NCBI RefSeq assembly: GCF_016862975.1
Contig: NZ_BONZ01000013.1
Coordinates: 124,001 to 188,000 of the forward strand
Direction: 5' to 3'
Source of the DNA: Rugosimonospora africana
Lineage (GTDB): Bacteria > Actinomycetota > Actinomycetes > Mycobacteriales > Micromonosporaceae
DNA length: 64,000 nucleotides
Numbering within the stretch: position 1 is the first letter of the stretch; every line of letters starts with the position of its first letter. A program made the translations under genes and the position numbers. Positions 1 to 6,866 of this stretch are shown one piece after another. The notes below the pieces were generated by a model. It did not search any database. It was not told the DNA's origin and worked only from the letters and a program-made list of their open reading frames with translations.

Positions 1-751
1 TCAGGAAGCGCCGCACCTCGCGGCGTGCCCGTTGCCGGTCGAACAGGGCGTACAGCACCACGAACGCACCGATCGCCAGCCCGGCGAGAAAAAGCACCTC
101 TTCGTTCAGAAATGCCTGATAAGTAATCAATAGCCCGAGCAGAATCCCGCGGCGTACCGGCCGACCGGCGAGCCGCAGCGTGGCCAACGCCATGAACGGG
201 ATGGCGAACTGGGCCACCAGGTTGGGCTGGCCGCTGGCGTGCGCGACCATCGCCGGCGCGAATCCGCACAACCCGGCGCCGACGAAGGCGCCGAACCGGG
301 ACTCGACCAAATGCCGGCTGAACACGTAGTACCAGGCCAGCGCGGTCAACCACAACGCGAGCGTCAGCATGACCGCGAACGCCACCACCGGGCCCCAGAT
401 CAACGTCACCGGCGCGAGCGGGATGGTCATACTCAGAGCAGATGTATTGGCCATCATGTTCACGCCGGCCGGTACGTTCATTCGGTGGGTGAAGAACGGG
501 TTCTCCGGGTGAGTCACGAGAAGCGCACCGCGCGCCAACATCCATTCGAAGAGGGTGTGGTCACCGTGGTTGCTGGCGAGTAGCCTGCCCGAGACGTCTC
601 GCCAGAGGTGCGCGGTGGTCTCCAACGCACCCAGCAGGAAGACCACGCAGGCAGCGACATCGGACCGGCCCGGTCGGGCACGGCGGGGCGGAGGCTCGGA
701 TCGCCGCACCGCCGTTCCGTCCCTTGGTGTGCCCGGACTCGAGTCAGTCAT
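1..751 (-). CDS. Membrane glycosyltransferase-like protein, 3' end beyond window
   Basis: The ATG (complement of 749-751) opens a frame with no stop down to base 1, giving 250 residues of an unfinished protein. After about 30 Pro/Arg-rich cytoplasmic residues there is a membrane segment, then a loop containing HGDHTLFEWMLARGA and GVNMMANTS, then more hydrophobic segments and NEEVLF. These blocks match, in the same order, the membrane domain of the 1026-residue protein at 56052-59132 (GVNMMANTS, FAPAMISHA, QAFINEEVLL), so the two are paralogues. The architecture resembles multi-membrane polyprenyl-phosphate-sugar glycosyltransferases; a role in surface glycan assembly is inferred. It is divergent from the methyltransferase at 900. 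The missing C-terminus prevents a firmer call. Confidence 0.75.
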   Translation of the reverse strand, partial: MTDSSPGTPRDGTAVRRSEPPPRRARPGRSDVAACVVFLLGALETTAHLWRDVSGRLLASNHGDHTLFEWMLARGALLVTHPENPFFTHRMNVPAGVNMMANTSALSMTIPLAPVTLIWGPVVAFAVMLTLALWLTALAWYYVFSRHLVESRFGAFVGAGLCGFAPAMVAHASGQPNLVAQFAIPFMALATLRLAGRPVRRGILLGLLITYQAFLNEEVLFLAGLAIGAFVVLYALFDRQRARREVRRFL

Positions 752-899
752 AATCACTGTTCCGGTGATTTTCAGAAATGGGAGGCCCCCTTGGTCCCAT
801 CCTCATCTCTGGCAAATCCCCGTGTTGTCGTGAGAGCACGTATTCATCCCGTAGAGTGCTTGGTAGGTGACCTGCCGAGCAGTCAGAGGAGTTCGCTCC

Positions 900-1619
900 A
901 TGCCTGAGATCACCGGAGACCAGCGGATCCAAGCGGAGGTGCTGGAAGGGCTCGCCACGGCAGTCAACCACCGGCGCTGGTTCGTCGAGTTCGCCCTGGA
1001 ATACCTCGGCGACAACCCGATCGAGATCGGCAGCGGGCTCGGTGACTACGCGCTCGAGTGGGCACCGCACTTCGCCCGGTTCACCGCGACCGAGGCCGAC
1101 CCCGACCGGCTCGTGCTGCTGAAGGAGCGCCTGACCGGCCACTCCAACCTCGAGGTGCGGCAGATGCTGCTGCCCAGCGACGATACGGACACATACAGTG
1201 GCGCGGTCTCCTACAACGTGCTGGAGCACATCGAGGACCACGTGAGCGCGCTGCGGAGCATGGCGCGACTGGTGCGGCCCGGCGGCGCGATCGTGCTGAT
1301 CGTGCCGGCGTTCCCGTTCGCGATGAGCCCGGTCGACGTGGCCACCGGCCATGTCCGCCGCTACACCAAGCGGACCATGGCCGAGGCGCTGCACGCCGCC
1401 GGGCTCCGGATCGAGCGCCTGCACTACGCCAACGCGCTCGGGCTGATCGGGTATTACATGGCCACCAGCGTGTTCCGGCTCACCCCGAGCGAAGGGCCGA
1501 TGGTGAAGTTCTACGACCGCTTCGTACTGCCCCTGACCAAGGGCGCGGAACAGCTGGTCCGGCCGCCGTTCGGGCAGTCGGTGTTCGCGGTCGCCCGGGT
1601 GCCGGAGATCGCCGGGTAG
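900..1619 (+). CDS. Class I SAM-dependent methyltransferase
   Basis: 239 residues. Motif I for S-adenosylmethionine binding is EIGSGLGDY at residues 42-50; an acidic residue ending strand 2 lies in TEADPDR (about 64-69); the motif IV/post-IV region YNVLEHIEDH begins near 105 and is followed by LVRPGGAIVL. This is the Methyltransf_11/23 pattern. The acceptor cannot be read from the sequence. Start choice: ATG at 900 has GAGGAG at 886-891, 8 nt upstream; a GTG at 867 would add 11 residues but has no good ribosome site. With a surface-glycan gene divergent on one side, modification of a sugar or lipid is possible but unproven. Confidence 0.85.
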   Translation: MPEITGDQRIQAEVLEGLATAVNHRRWFVEFALEYLGDNPIEIGSGLGDYALEWAPHFARFTATEADPDRLVLLKERLTGHSNLEVRQMLLPSDDTDTYSGAVSYNVLEHIEDHVSALRSMARLVRPGGAIVLIVPAFPFAMSPVDVATGHVRRYTKRTMAEALHAAGLRIERLHYANALGLIGYYMATSVFRLTPSEGPMVKFYDRFVLPLTKGAEQLVRPPFGQSVFAVARVPEIAG

Positions 1620-1623
1620 CGGC

Positions 1624-2520
1624 TCACGCCGCCAGAAACCCGCGGACCGATTCCCGCAACTGTTCCGGAGTGAGCCCGTGATACCGGGCGTGGTCCTCGA
1701 CGCTGCCGTACCGTCGCGGATCGGTGCGCGTGACACCCAACGCCAGCAGGCGATGCGGTACGGCGACGAGAGCGTCGGCCACCTGTGCCGCGGAGGTACC
1801 GGCGAAGTAAGGCTCCACCAACACGACGTCGGCGCTCCCCGTACCCGACACCAGAGCGCGCAGGCCGACCTTGTCGAACGGGCGGGGCGTGTGCGTGTAC
1901 GCCACCGTCACGTCCAGCCCGTCCGTGGCCGCCAGTACCGGGTCCAGCATCGGCCCGACCGCGACGACCGTGGCGGCCTTGCCGTGCCTGATCGGCACCA
2001 GCCCGTACCCGTCGTGCGCCCGCTCGTTCGCCTGCGTGGACAGCCGCAGGTACACCGGATCGTCGTGCCCCGCCGCCGCGCGCAGCAACGGCTCCACCTC
2101 GGCCGGGTGCCCCGGCACGTGCACCGTCCAGTTCCCCAGCGTGTCGATGAGCGCCACGTCCCCCGGCGCGTGGTGGGTACGGCCGACCCGCGACGAGTCG
2201 TACGACGCGCCCACACTCACCAGGATCGCGCCCGCCCCCTGGTGGTCCAGGTCCAACTTCACCTGCTCGAACGCCCGCTCGACCAGGAACGGCGCGTACG
2301 TGTGGGCGATCGGGCGCAGGCCCGTCTGAGCCAGCCCGCCGGTGACGCCGACCAGCAACTGCTCCCGGATACCGACGTTGATGACCCGGTCCGGATGCTG
2401 CCGCGCGGCACCGACGAACTCGGCCGCCGAGATGTCCGCGAGCACGACCGCGACCCGCGGGTCCTCGTCGAGCAGGGCGGTGGCGGTGTGGATGAACTCG
2501 TCACGCATCGGACTCACCAT
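1624..2520 (-). CDS. Transketolase C-terminal subunit
   Basis: 298 residues covering the pyrimidine-binding and C-terminal domains of a transketolase. GIREQ at 50-54 carries the glutamate that activates thiamine diphosphate in this family. LADISAAEF and THHAPGDVALI are typical of split (two-gene) transketolase-like enzymes. Its start overlaps the stop of the N-terminal gene by 7 nt (2514-2520), so the halves are translationally coupled and should form one heteromeric enzyme moving two-carbon units between sugars. The exact sugar substrates are not fixed; split transketolases also occur in specialised metabolite and sugar pathways. Confidence 0.85.
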   Translation of the reverse strand: MVSPMRDEFIHTATALLDEDPRVAVVLADISAAEFVGAARQHPDRVINVGIREQLLVGVTGGLAQTGLRPIAHTYAPFLVERAFEQVKLDLDHQGAGAILVSVGASYDSSRVGRTHHAPGDVALIDTLGNWTVHVPGHPAEVEPLLRAAAGHDDPVYLRLSTQANERAHDGYGLVPIRHGKAATVVAVGPMLDPVLAATDGLDVTVAYTHTPRPFDKVGLRALVSGTGSADVVLVEPYFAGTSAAQVADALVAVPHRLLALGVTRTDPRRYGSVEDHARYHGLTPEQLRESVRGFLAA

Positions 2521-3269
2521 TTCCTTTCCACAGTCGCGATGACGGCGCTCGGTTTGCCAGTCTCGGATGCCCGCTTGCCCGTCTGGGATGCCGGCTCGCC
2601 TGTCTGCGATGCCGGCTCGCCTGTCTCGGATGCTTCGGTGAACGCGCGCTCCAGCGCGTCGTGGTCACGACCATCCACTGTGGACGTATGCCACCCGTTC
2701 ACCGCGAACCGCGACGCGATACCACCCGGCCAGCCGTGCGTCGCCGACTCGTTGTCGACCACCACCGCCGTCAACGAGTCCAGCCCGACCGCGCCGGCGT
2801 ACGCGATCGCCTCGTGATTCGAGCCCTCGTCCAGCTCCGCGTCCCCGAGCAGCACGAAGACCCTGGGCCGCGTCAGGCCCTGAGCCCGGAGGCCGAGCGC
2901 CATCCCCACGCCCAGGCCCAACCCGTGGCCCAGCGATCCGGACCCGATCTCCACGCCCGGAATCAACGTGCCGTCCGGGTGGAACCCCAGGCGGCTGTCC
3001 CTACCGCCGAGGTCGTCCAGCCAGTCCACAGGGATGAACCCCTTGGCCGCCAGTACCGCGTAGAACGCCGCCGGCCCGTGACCCTTCGAGAGCAGGAACC
3101 GGTCCCGCTCCGGGTCGTTCACAGTCTCCGGCCGTACCCGCAGGATCCGGTCGTACAGCACCCACAGCACGTCCAATGTGGACGTCGCGCTGGGACCGTG
3201 CTTCTCGTCACCCGTGATCCGGCTCAACAGCCGGTACAGATCCCTCGTCGTTGCCGCTGTTGTCGTCAT
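2514..3269 (-). CDS. Transketolase N-terminal subunit
   Basis: 251 residues forming the thiamine-diphosphate-binding half: SKGH at 61-64, GSLGHGL at 111-117 and the TPP motif GDAELDEGS at 142-150 ending with VVVDN near 169-173. The last 35 residues are unusual: an in-frame tandem repeat of a 7-residue unit (ETGEPAS/QTGEPAS/QTGKRAS) interrupts the region just before the conserved end VIATVERKW. The ATG start follows a GAGACT -10 box by only 6 nt, so the mRNA is probably leaderless. The gene is divergent from soxR with 48 bp between start codons, and a SoxR/MerR-type operator fills that gap, suggesting redox control. Confidence 0.85.
   Translation of the reverse strand: MTTTAATTRDLYRLLSRITGDEKHGPSATSTLDVLWVLYDRILRVRPETVNDPERDRFLLSKGHGPAAFYAVLAAKGFIPVDWLDDLGGRDSRLGFHPDGTLIPGVEIGSGSLGHGLGLGVGMALGLRAQGLTRPRVFVLLGDAELDEGSNHEAIAYAGAVGLDSLTAVVVDNESATHGWPGGIASRFAVNGWHTSTVDGRDHDALERAFTEASETGEPASQTGEPASQTGKRASETGKPSAVIATVERKW
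2561..2635. repeat. 21-bp coding tandem repeat in transketolase N-subunit
   Basis: Three full copies and one partial copy of a 21-bp unit at 2561, 2582, 2603 and 2624, each beginning GTCT-GGATGCC on the + strand. The unit length is a multiple of three, so the reading frame of the transketolase gene survives. The repeat adds a polar Glu/Gln-Thr-Gly-Glu-Pro linker near the C-terminus of that subunit. Confidence 0.9.
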
Positions 3270-3306
3270 GCGGCTAGTCTCGGACCTGAAGTTAACTTCA
3301 AGTCAA
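3270..3306 (-). promoter_or_regulatory. Transketolase promoter with 19-bp spacer
   Basis: On the minus strand a -35 box TTGACT (3306-3301) is separated by 19 bp from GAGACT (3281-3276). The 19-bp spacer is longer than the sigma-70 optimum and is the hallmark of promoters activated by MerR-family proteins, which untwist the DNA. The predicted start of transcription coincides with the ATG at 3269. Confidence 0.65.
3284..3303. promoter_or_regulatory. SoxR/MerR-type operator
   Basis: A perfect 14-bp palindrome TGAAGTTAACTTCA (3287-3300) with partly symmetric flanks. Its AAGTTAACTT core matches the centre of the known SoxR box. It lies inside the 19-bp spacer of the transketolase promoter, where MerR-family activators bind, and 14 bp upstream of the soxR ATG, so it could serve both genes. 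Confidence 0.7.
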
Positions 3307-3317
3307 GGAACACATCG

Positions 3318-3758
3318 ATGCAGTTGCTCACCATCGGCGAACTGTCCGCCCGCAGCGGGGTGGCCCCGTCCGCGCTGCGCTACTACGAGCGGCTCGGCCT
3401 GATCCGGTCCACCCGTACCGGCGGCAACCAGCGCCGGTACGAGCGGGCCGAGCTGCGCAGGGTCGCCTTCATCCGGGTCGCCGGGCAGGTCGGCGTACCG
3501 CTGGAGGAGATCGGTGCCGCGCTGGCCGGCCTGCCCGACGGGCGTACCCCCACCAAAGCCGACTGGGCCCAGCTGTCCCGGCAGTGGCGCGGCCGGCTCG
3601 ACGAGCAGATCCACCTGCTCGAACGGCTGCGCGACCGGCTGTCCGGCTGCATCGGCTGCGGGTGCCTGTCCATGGCCAGTTGCACCATGTTCAATCCCGC
3701 CGACCGGCTGGCCACCACCGGGTCCGGGCCGCGGCGTTTACTGGCCGAGGACCAGTAG
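3318..3758 (+). CDS. soxR: Redox-sensing regulator SoxR
   Basis: 146 residues. The MerR winged-helix domain starts at LTIGELSARSGVAPSALRYY (residues 4-23), a coiled-coil dimerisation helix covers about 80-110, and the C-terminus carries the [2Fe-2S] ligand set Cys111, Cys114, Cys116 and Cys122 in CIGCGCLSMASC, followed by NPAD as in other SoxR proteins. In actinomycetes SoxR answers redox-active metabolites rather than general superoxide stress. The start at 3318 is chosen because the MerR domain begins there; the longer upstream frame is not coding. Its 3' end overlaps the convergent quinone oxidoreductase gene by 21 bp. Confidence 0.92.
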   Translation: MQLLTIGELSARSGVAPSALRYYERLGLIRSTRTGGNQRRYERAELRRVAFIRVAGQVGVPLEEIGAALAGLPDGRTPTKADWAQLSRQWRGRLDEQIHLLERLRDRLSGCIGCGCLSMASCTMFNPADRLATTGSGPRRLLAEDQ

Positions 3759-4697
3759 CACCTTCCCCGTGTGCGCGTTCTCCGCCACGACCTCGTGGGC
3801 GCGGGCCGCCTCCGCCATCGGGATCCTACGGTCGATGATCGGACGGATCGCACCCGACTCGATCAGGGGCCACACTTCCTCTCGTACCCCCGAAACGATC
3901 TGAGCCTTCTCCTCCGGCGGCCGTGCCCGCAGCGCGGTGACCGACACGCTCCCGCGCTTGGCCATCAACGCACCCAGATTCAGCTCCCCGCTGCGACCGC
4001 CCTGCAGGCCGATCACCACGAGCCGGCCGTTGGTCGCCAGCGCCTCGATGTTGCGCTCCAGGTACGACGCCCCCTGAATGTCCAGGATCACGTCCGCCTT
4101 GCCCGTCATCGCCTTCGCGAAATCCTCTTCCGTGTAGTCGATGACCTGGTCCGCACCCAACTCCAGCAGCCGCGCGTGCTTCGCCCGGCGGGCCGTGGTG
4201 ACCACCCGGGCGCCCAGCGCCTTGGCGAACTGGATGGCGAACGTGCCGATGCCGCTGCCGCCGCCGTGGATCAGCACCGTCTCGCCGGCCCGCAGGTGCG
4301 CCACCTGGATGAGGTTCGACCAGACGGTACAGGCGACCTCCGGGAAGCCGGCCGCCTCGATGAGATCGCCCGGTACCGGCAGCAACTGGCCCACCGGCAC
4401 CGCGACCCGCTCCGCGTACCCGCCGCCGCCCAGCAGGGCGCACACCCGGTCGCCGACCTGCCAGCCGGTGACCCCGTCGCCGAGTGCGCTGATGGTGCCG
4501 GAGCACTCCAGCCCCGGGTACGGCGGAATGCCCGGGGGCGGGTCGTAGGCACCCAGCCGCTGAAGGAGATCGGCGCGGTTGACGGCGCTGGCGGCCACGT
4601 CGACGATGACCTCACCGGGGCGCGGCTCGGGGTCGGTTACCTCGGTCCAGGTCAACACCTCGGGACCGCCGGGCTCTCGAATGATGATCGCGTGCAT
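3738..4697 (-). CDS. NAD(P)H:quinone oxidoreductase, PIG3/zeta-crystallin type
   Basis: 319 residues of the zinc-independent medium-chain dehydrogenase/reductase family. The N-terminal catalytic fold begins MHAIIIREPGGPEVL and contains NRADLLQRLG; the Rossmann segment IHGGGSGIGTFAIQFAKALG (about 142-161) binds NADPH. The start is set at the second ATG (4697), which matches PIG3 proteins; an ATG three codons earlier (4706) is possible. It reduces quinones or similar electrophiles. It is convergent with and overlaps soxR, and quinone reductases are known SoxR targets in related bacteria, so a shared redox function is plausible although no SoxR box was seen at its own start. Confidence 0.88.
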   Translation of the reverse strand: MHAIIIREPGGPEVLTWTEVTDPEPRPGEVIVDVAASAVNRADLLQRLGAYDPPPGIPPYPGLECSGTISALGDGVTGWQVGDRVCALLGGGGYAERVAVPVGQLLPVPGDLIEAAGFPEVACTVWSNLIQVAHLRAGETVLIHGGGSGIGTFAIQFAKALGARVVTTARRAKHARLLELGADQVIDYTEEDFAKAMTGKADVILDIQGASYLERNIEALATNGRLVVIGLQGGRSGELNLGALMAKRGSVSVTALRARPPEEKAQIVSGVREEVWPLIESGAIRPIIDRRIPMAEAARAHEVVAENAHTGKVLLVLGQ

Positions 4698-4772
4698 GGG
4701 GTCCATTCTTGCCTCGTGGCTTTTGGGTCGCGGTGGCCGGTCTCCGGTTCTTCGCTTTGGTCTTTCCGTCTT

Positions 4773-4826
4773 CCTTGGTCCGGTCCCCCCTTTGGTTCGG
4801 TCCTCCCTTTTGGTCCGGTCCTCGCG
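4773..4826. repeat. 18-bp tandem repeat, three copies
   Basis: Three 18-bp units at 4773, 4791 and 4809 sharing TTGGTCCGGTCC with small changes. They lie in the 244-bp gap upstream of the quinone oxidoreductase start. The strand is T-rich and pyrimidine-biased compared with its surroundings. Confidence 0.8.
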
Positions 4827-4941
4827 GCCGGAGTCTCTTTGGCTCAGCCGAAATCGGACACGGGTGATTGTCAGGCAGGAAGGCCGCGGGTTTCGGGGTA
4901 ACCCTTATGGTCGAACGTATGTTCGACTACGGTCCTGGGAC

Positions 4942-5169
4942 ATGGAACGGCGCAAGCACTGGTGGAACGGCAAATGGGGCCGGCTGGCCCGGGAAGACAT
5001 CCTGGTGTCGGAGGACGCGGGCACCTGGTGGGTGGAGGCCCGGGAGGGCGGGGCCGAGGGCCGCAGCCGCTGGTTCGAGCTGCCGAATGAGGACCTTGCG
5101 CTGGACTGTGTACGGGATCTGATGACCGTTTCGCAATTCGAGGGGTGGCGGGAGTTGCCGGTTGGTTGA
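4942..5169 (+). CDS. Small conserved-type hypothetical protein
   Basis: 75 residues, starting MERRKHWWNGKWGRLARED. Rich in Trp (six) and charged residues with no membrane segment or signal peptide, so probably cytoplasmic. I do not recognise a named domain. The ATG at 4942 is the first in frame with acceptable coding bias; the longer frame reaching back to 4579 lies antisense to the quinone reductase and is discarded. It ends 180 bp before tRNA-Ser. It is likely a lineage-specific actinobacterial protein. Confidence 0.6.
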   Translation: MERRKHWWNGKWGRLAREDILVSEDAGTWWVEAREGGAEGRSRWFELPNEDLALDCVRDLMTVSQFEGWRELPVG

Positions 5170-5349
5170 TTGCTCCACTGTGGACAATGCCGTCGCGTTC
5201 TTCGCGGGAGGCGCCGCGCTCCCGGCCCGGCGGCAGTCACGTCGGCGGGCTCGGCGCTGACGGCGGACGCGGGTCATGGCACACTTAGCACGGCTGCGAC
5301 CGGCCGCGTGATCACGATCGTAGATCTTGCGGGTACGGGAAGCGGCCGA

Positions 5350-5438
5350 GGAGGGCTCGCCTAGTGGCCGATGGCGGCGGTCTTGAAAACCGCTATGGGT
5401 GGTGACACTCATCGTGGGTTCGAATCCCACGCCCTCCG
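5350..5438 (+). tRNA. tRNA-Ser (anticodon TGA)
   Basis: The acceptor stem pairs GGAGGGC (5350-5356) with GCCCTCC (5431-5437), discriminator G at 5438. The anticodon loop CTTGAAA places TGA at 5384-5386. A long variable arm (TATGGGTGG...) is typical of class II serine tRNAs, and the T arm contains GGTTCGAATCC. The CCA end is not encoded (CCC follows the discriminator). Its 3' half is repeated at 6538, consistent with use as an integration site. Confidence 0.95.
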
Positions 5439-5442
5439 CCCA

Positions 5443-6031
5443 GGAGCAGCGAAGATGGCCTCTGACCAGAAAGAACCCTGGGCAAAGGCCACCTCCGGTC
5501 CAGGCCGGCGGGTCTCATACGGTCTCACCGGAACCCGCTCAGACTCATGTGCTGAGTCGACCCGGTCACCGGATTGCTTGGCGAGAGTTGACCACTACCC
5601 ACCGGTCAACCTCGTCTTCTGACTTCGGCGCGACCCACTGCACGTTGCCCATCGAGTGTTCGCTTTCATCTAGATCACGAACCTAAGTCCGCCTAGCGTG
5701 TCGATACGTTCCTACCCGGTATTTTCACCGCCCTCGTGGTCTGGTCGCAGGCACGCCCGGCCGAGGCCGGCGAATCCCCGATCGCCGATCGGGACTGCCC
5801 CGAGGGAGAGGTGAGATACCGCCAAAAAGGCCGTAGCCAGCGGCCCGATCAACACCAGCGCAGCGGGGGGATTAATACCGGCGAATCTTTGACCTGACCG
5901 GCTCGCGGCGCTTCACCCACCGCCGAAGCGATGACAGCGAAGTGGCAGGGGATGACCCAGACATTGGCAAGCATCGTGCGTAAGGTACCGTCCGCTCAAG
6001 AAACATCGCTGCCTCAGGAGGTACATATTTC
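5443..6031. other. Non-coding stretch inside the element remnant
   Basis: 589 bp between tRNA-Ser and the secreted-protein gene. No frame has convincing coding bias or a ribosome site. Only the promoter region of the next gene is expected here. An imperfect palindromic TCCACTGTGGA lies just outside at 5174. Confidence 0.6.
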
Positions 6032-6472
6032 ATGCGACGCCGACGCCAACCGGCTATGTCGATCGTGAAGCGCACTACAACCTGGCTTGCCGTCATGGTG
6101 GCCGCGGCAGCTACGGCCACGGTTGTGGCTACCAGCCCATCGTTCGCCGCCACCGTTCCCACCAGCGCCACAGCGACATCATCGTATGGTTGGGTCCATT
6201 TCGACGCGGATACCCAGATACTGAGCATTCACGATTCGCACGCGGACGGCTACGGAATCGCGGCCCTAAACTGGCGGTATGACCTGGCCAATACAGGTCC
6301 ATATATTGGGTGGAACCGCGAGGGCAACGGCACCACTACCTACTACTACCTGCACATGCCTTACCTGGGCGAGATCAAGTTTTACGCATGCCCCGAGCAA
6401 GACGGCGTATACATAGACGTGAACCACTCATGTGGTGAGGCTGCGTTTGGGTTCGCCGGCGGAGAAATTTAG
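6032..6472 (+). CDS. Small secreted protein of unknown function
   Basis: 146 residues. An Arg/Lys-rich start, a hydrophobic stretch (about 18-34) and a likely cleavage after SPSFA (about residue 39) indicate Sec export. The mature part of about 107 residues is aromatic-rich (YYYLHMPYLG) and has two cysteines (FYACPEQ and NHSCGEA) that could form one disulfide. AGGAGG at 6015-6020 is the ribosome site. Codon use is less GC-biased than in neighbouring genes, which fits its position inside an integrated element. I recognise the general type, small extracytoplasmic proteins with an HFDADT-type start found in actinomycetes, but no function is known to me. Confidence 0.75.
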   Translation: MRRRRQPAMSIVKRTTTWLAVMVAAAATATVVATSPSFAATVPTSATATSSYGWVHFDADTQILSIHDSHADGYGIAALNWRYDLANTGPYIGWNREGNGTTTYYYLHMPYLGEIKFYACPEQDGVYIDVNHSCGEAAFGFAGGEI

Positions 6473-6537
6473 CATAGTAGTCCAGCCGGGTCTACGAGAC
6501 GTAGGCGTTTCTCGCTGTCGCGCGAACGCGTATCACG

Positions 6538-6597
6538 CTTGAGAACCGCTATGGGTGGTGACACTCATCGTGGGTTCGCGAATTCCATGCCCTCCGC
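6538..6597 (+). repeat. Partial tRNA-Ser copy (att-like site)
   Basis: Bases 6538-6578 repeat tRNA-Ser from the anticodon loop through the T loop with one substitution (A to G at 6543). From 6579 similarity resumes after a 2-nt insertion to the acceptor strand CCCTCCGC. The 5' half of the tRNA is absent, so this is not a second functional tRNA gene but the far attachment site of an integration event. Confidence 0.85.
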
Positions 6598-6599
6598 TC

Positions 6600-6773
6600 G
6601 GCGACGGCGTCGGTGGGGCGCGGGTGGGGGCCGGCAGCGGACTGCGGGGGATCGTCGAGCGTCCGGGTGCCTTCGACGGCACGGGCGACGTGGAGAGCCC
6701 CTCGGGTGGTCCGACCGCGGTGCGTCTTCACGTGCCCCTCGACGGCGTATCGGCCACGGTGCACGCCGGCTGA
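6600..6773 (+). pseudogene. Fossil of a histidine-kinase C-terminus
   Basis: Translation in the frame at 6600 gives GDGVGGA, then GSGLRGIVERPGAFDG, ESPSGGPTAVRLHVPL and a stop. This is the G1/G2 box and final strand pattern of a HATPase_c domain (DGVGGA...GSGLRGI.ER...GG...S..GGPT.V...P) as in LuxR-coupled sensor kinases. Everything upstream, including the phospho-acceptor histidine and N box, is missing, and the frame joins directly to the att-like tRNA copy. It looks like the tail of a kinase truncated when the neighbouring element integrated or was deleted. Not expected to make a working protein. Confidence 0.65.
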
Positions 6774-6866
6774 ACACCTGACCGGCGGCTGGCGCGAGGA
6801 GTGCGACCGTACGCCCGGGATCGTCGGCTACCCCCGGGCCGCCGAGGCGCCTCGGGCGCGGCCGAG

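Larger units (their letters stand above)
5382..6597. mobile_element. Remnant of an element integrated at tRNA-Ser
   Basis: The 3' half of tRNA-Ser (from 5382) and a near-identical copy at 6538-6578 (41 nt, one mismatch), continuing with further similarity to 6597, bracket about 1.1 kb. The enclosed DNA has more A and T than its neighbours, one small secreted-protein gene and no integrase, replication or transfer gene. This is the expected footprint of an integrative element or prophage that has lost most of its content, with the intact tRNA on one side and a partial att copy on the other. No terminal inverted repeats or transposase were seen. Confidence 0.65.

Noticed and set aside
867-899. 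Upstream GTG start for the methyltransferase
   Set aside because: No ribosome site; ATG 900 has GAGGAG at the right distance.
744-1736. Long open frame on the minus strand over the methyltransferase
   Set aside because: It is antisense to a clear SAM-methyltransferase and lacks coding bias; the real minus-strand gene here is the one ending beyond base 1.
2661-3317. N-terminal extension of soxR
   Set aside because: It runs antisense to the transketolase and has no family similarity; SoxR starts at 3318.
5371-5622. Open frame over tRNA-Ser
   Set aside because: Overlaps a well-folded tRNA and has no ribosome site.
6538-6597. Second tRNA-Ser gene
   Set aside because: The 5' half is missing and the T arm has an insertion; it is an att-like remnant.
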